Shown piece after piece: positions 62,124 through 64,000 of a stretch of DNA of 64,000 bases. How positions within the stretch are numbered: position 1 is the stretch's first letter; each line of letters begins with the position of its first letter. Source of the DNA: Corallococcus sp. NCRR (GTDB lineage: Bacteria > Myxococcota > Myxococcia > Myxococcales > Myxococcaceae); the NCBI RefSeq assembly GCF_026965535.1, contig NZ_CP114039.1:5642001-5706000 (forward strand), read 5' to 3'. The position numbers were made by a program, and so were the translations under genes. The notes beneath the pieces are model-generated. The model had not been told where the DNA came from. It was given only the letters and a program-made list of their open reading frames with translations, and did not search any database.

Positions 62124-63955
62124 CGGCGGTGAGCAGGACGGAGAAGTCGGAGGAGGTGTCCGATCAGCAGGGACGCCTGGCCGCGCTCCGCAACATCCTT
62201 CCCGTGCTCCGCATCGTGTGGGAGGCGGGGCCCCGCACGGTGGTGGCGCACGGAGTGCTCCGCTCGCTCGCGGCGTTGTGTCCGCTGGCGGTGTTGCTCG
62301 TGGCCCGGTGGATCGTCGATGGCGTCGTGGCCACGGCCGGAACGGGGCAGGGCATGACGCCCCGGCTCTGGGGCCTGGTCGCGCTGGAGTTCGGCCTCGC
62401 GATCCTGGGGGCGGTGCTGAACCGGGGCATCGAGCACATGAACGTGGTGCTGCGTGAGCAATACACGCGGCACATCAGCCTGCGTCTGATGGACCAGGCG
62501 TCGCGGCTGGACCTGTCGACCTACGAGGATCCGGGCTTCCATGACCGGCTGGAGCGGGCGCGGGCCCAGGCCACGGACCGGCTGATGATGGTTGCCGCCA
62601 TCGCCCGCTTCCTGCAACTCGGGCTGACCACGGTGAGCCTGTGCGCGGGCATCGTGCTGTATTCGCCGTGGCTGCTCCTCAACATCGCGGTGTGCCTGGT
62701 GCCCGCCGCGCTGGGCGAGGCCTGGTTCGGGGCGCGCGGCTACGCGATGAACTTCCGGCACACGCCCAGGCGGCGCGAATTGGACTACCTGCGGCAGTTG
62801 GGGGCGAGCCGGGAGAACGCGAAGGAGCTGAAGATCTTCGGGCTCAGCCCCTTCCTGATGCATCGCTATGACGCCGTGTCGAAGGAGCTCATGCGGGACG
62901 TCGTGGGGTTGTCGGGGCGCGCGCTCTTCGGGCTCTCGCTGCTCTCGGTGGTGAGCTCGTTCGGCTACTACGGCGCCTATGCCTTCGTCATCCACCAGGC
63001 GGCGAGCGGCGTGTTGTCCGTGGGCGAACTCACGTTCCTGGCGGGCGCCATCGCGGGCGCGAACCGGACCCTCCAGGAGCTCTCCATCACCGGGGCGGGG
63101 ATCGCGGACCAGTCGCTCTACCTCCGCGACATGCTGTCTTTCTTTGCCCTCAAGCCCTCCATCCATTCCCGGCCCGACGCGCTCCCGGTGCCCCGGCCCA
63201 TCCGCAAGGGCCTGGAGTTCCGCGACGTGACATTCATCTATCCGGGCCGGCCGGAGCCCATCCTCCAGGGCGTCAACTTCCACATCGCTCCCGGCGAGCG
63301 CATCGCGCTCATTGGAGAGAACGGCCAGGGCAAGACGACGCTCGTGAAGCTGCTGATGCGCCTCTACGAGCCGACCTCCGGGCAGATCCTCCTGGATGGA
63401 GTGGACCTCAAGGACTACCGCCTGGAGGACCTGTGGAACGAGGTGGGGGTCATCTTCCAGGACTTCGCCCGCTATGAGATGTCGGCCCGCCAGAACATCG
63501 CGGTGGGGCGCATCGAGCAGCACGAGGACGACGAGCGCATCGTGGACGCCGCCCGCAAGAGCCAGGCGGACACCGTCATCGACAAGCTGCCGGCCCGCTA
63601 CGCGCAGATGTTGGGGCGGCGCTTCGACGGTGGGCTCGAACTGTCGGGAGGCGAGTGGCAGCGCATCGCGCTCGCCCGCGCTTACTTGCGCGACGCGCAG
63701 ATCCTCGTGCTGGACGAACCCACCGCCGCGCTCGACGCGCGCGCCGAGCTGGATGTGTTCAACCGCTTCGGCGAGCTGTCCAGCGGGAAGATGGCGCTGC
63801 TCATCTCGCACCGCTTCTCCACGGTGAAGATGGCCGACCGCATCTTCGTCCTGGCGAACGGGAAGATTGTCGAAGAGGGCCACCACGAGCACCTGATGGC
63901 GGCGGGTGGGCGCTACGCGACGATGTACGAGCTTCAGGCCTCCCGCTACCGCTGA
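62120..63955 (+). CDS. ABC transporter, fused membrane and ATPase domains (NdvA/MsbA-like exporter)
   Basis: 611 residues: six-helix exporter domain (about 30-330), then the ATPase (about 370-600). Walker A GENGQGKTT, Q-loop VGVIFQDFAR, signature LSGGEWQ, Walker B ILVLDEPTAALD and the switch His in LISHRFSTV are all intact, so a functional half-transporter that dimerises. The ATG overlaps the GT84-type synthase stop, with GGAGG upstream. In Rhizobiales an ABC exporter, NdvA/ChvA, exports the cyclic glucan made by NdvB/ChvB; the same pairing here suggests glucan export. The last 45 nt of the window after it hold nothing recognisable. Confidence 0.88.
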   Translation: MTAVSRTEKSEEVSDQQGRLAALRNILPVLRIVWEAGPRTVVAHGVLRSLAALCPLAVLLVARWIVDGVVATAGTGQGMTPRLWGLVALEFGLAILGAVLNRGIEHMNVVLREQYTRHISLRLMDQASRLDLSTYEDPGFHDRLERARAQATDRLMMVAAIARFLQLGLTTVSLCAGIVLYSPWLLLNIAVCLVPAALGEAWFGARGYAMNFRHTPRRRELDYLRQLGASRENAKELKIFGLSPFLMHRYDAVSKELMRDVVGLSGRALFGLSLLSVVSSFGYYGAYAFVIHQAASGVLSVGELTFLAGAIAGANRTLQELSITGAGIADQSLYLRDMLSFFALKPSIHSRPDALPVPRPIRKGLEFRDVTFIYPGRPEPILQGVNFHIAPGERIALIGENGQGKTTLVKLLMRLYEPTSGQILLDGVDLKDYRLEDLWNEVGVIFQDFARYEMSARQNIAVGRIEQHEDDERIVDAARKSQADTVIDKLPARYAQMLGRRFDGGLELSGGEWQRIALARAYLRDAQILVLDEPTAALDARAELDVFNRFGELSSGKMALLISHRFSTVKMADRIFVLANGKIVEEGHHEHLMAAGGRYATMYELQASRYR

Positions 63956-64000
63956 GGATGCCTTGTCGTGGATGTCATTGACTACTTGTTGTTTCGGGAA

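Noticed and set aside
61646-63892. Minus-strand open frame opposite the GT84 synthase and ABC exporter
   Set aside because: The plus strand has complete motifs for both proteins; the antisense translation resembles nothing.

Overview
The window is a gene-dense, very GC-rich bacterial chromosome segment with strong G/C third-codon bias, frequent GTG and TTG starts and many 1-4 nt stop/start overlaps. Gene content points to a myxobacterium of the Myxococcus/Corallococcus type: many lipoproteins, an FHA-type regulator, a Ser/Thr kinase-like protein, a hybrid histidine kinase, and S10-spc-alpha ribosomal clusters fused to the str cluster. The taxonomic call is an inference from gene content; no rRNA gene is present.

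Layout. 1-1836 (minus): the start of a membrane protein, then a thiamine-thiazole operon thiS-thiG-thiE/tenI. 2161-5610 (plus): a coiled-coil lipoprotein, a kinase-like protein, an M19 dipeptidase and a Cys-rich lipoprotein. 5614-8074 (minus): corA, an alpha/beta hydrolase, and an AhpD-like gene whose in-frame UGA replaces the second Cys of the CxxC motif and is followed by a SECIS-like hairpin. I annotate it as a selenoprotein. 8163-11340 (plus): a coupled trio of an unknown protein, a HAD phosphatase and an RlmI-type methyltransferase. 11405-13311 (minus): tandem paralogues of unknown function and a lipase-like protein. 13488-16308 (plus): a probably inactive hydrolase and a subtilisin-like lipoprotein with a membrane C-terminus. 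16346-25799 (minus): a CPBP protease, plsB, argS, a hybrid histidine kinase, a HEAT-repeat protein and dnaJ. 25921-27134 (plus): a SurA-like protein and rimI.

27243-48912 is the translation core: rpsL-rpsG-fusA-tuf-rpsJ-rplD-rplW-rplB-rpsS-rplV-rpsC-rplP-rpmC-rpsQ-rplN-rplX-rplE-rpsN-rpsH-rplF-rplR-rpsE-rpmD-rplO-secY-adk-map-infA-rpmJ-rpsM-rpsK-rpsD-rpoA-rplQ. rplC (L3) is missing from its usual place between rpsJ and rplD. Terminator-like hairpins sit inside the cluster at rpsG/fusA and rplO/secY, and other hairpins lie at rplX/rplE, secY/adk and rpsD/rpoA.

48940-58941 is a mixed region: a TPR lipoprotein, a PlsC-type acyltransferase, a deoxynucleoside kinase coupled to a DUF2314 protein, an FHA-GAF-AAA regulator that lacks key ATPase motifs, an EamA transporter, psuG, a free-methionine-sulfoxide reductase and a sirtuin. 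58995-63955 is a coupled pair: a short NdvB-like (GT84-type) glucan synthase and an ABC exporter, which together suggest synthesis and export of a glucan. I found no tRNA, rRNA, CRISPR array, insertion sequence or prophage.
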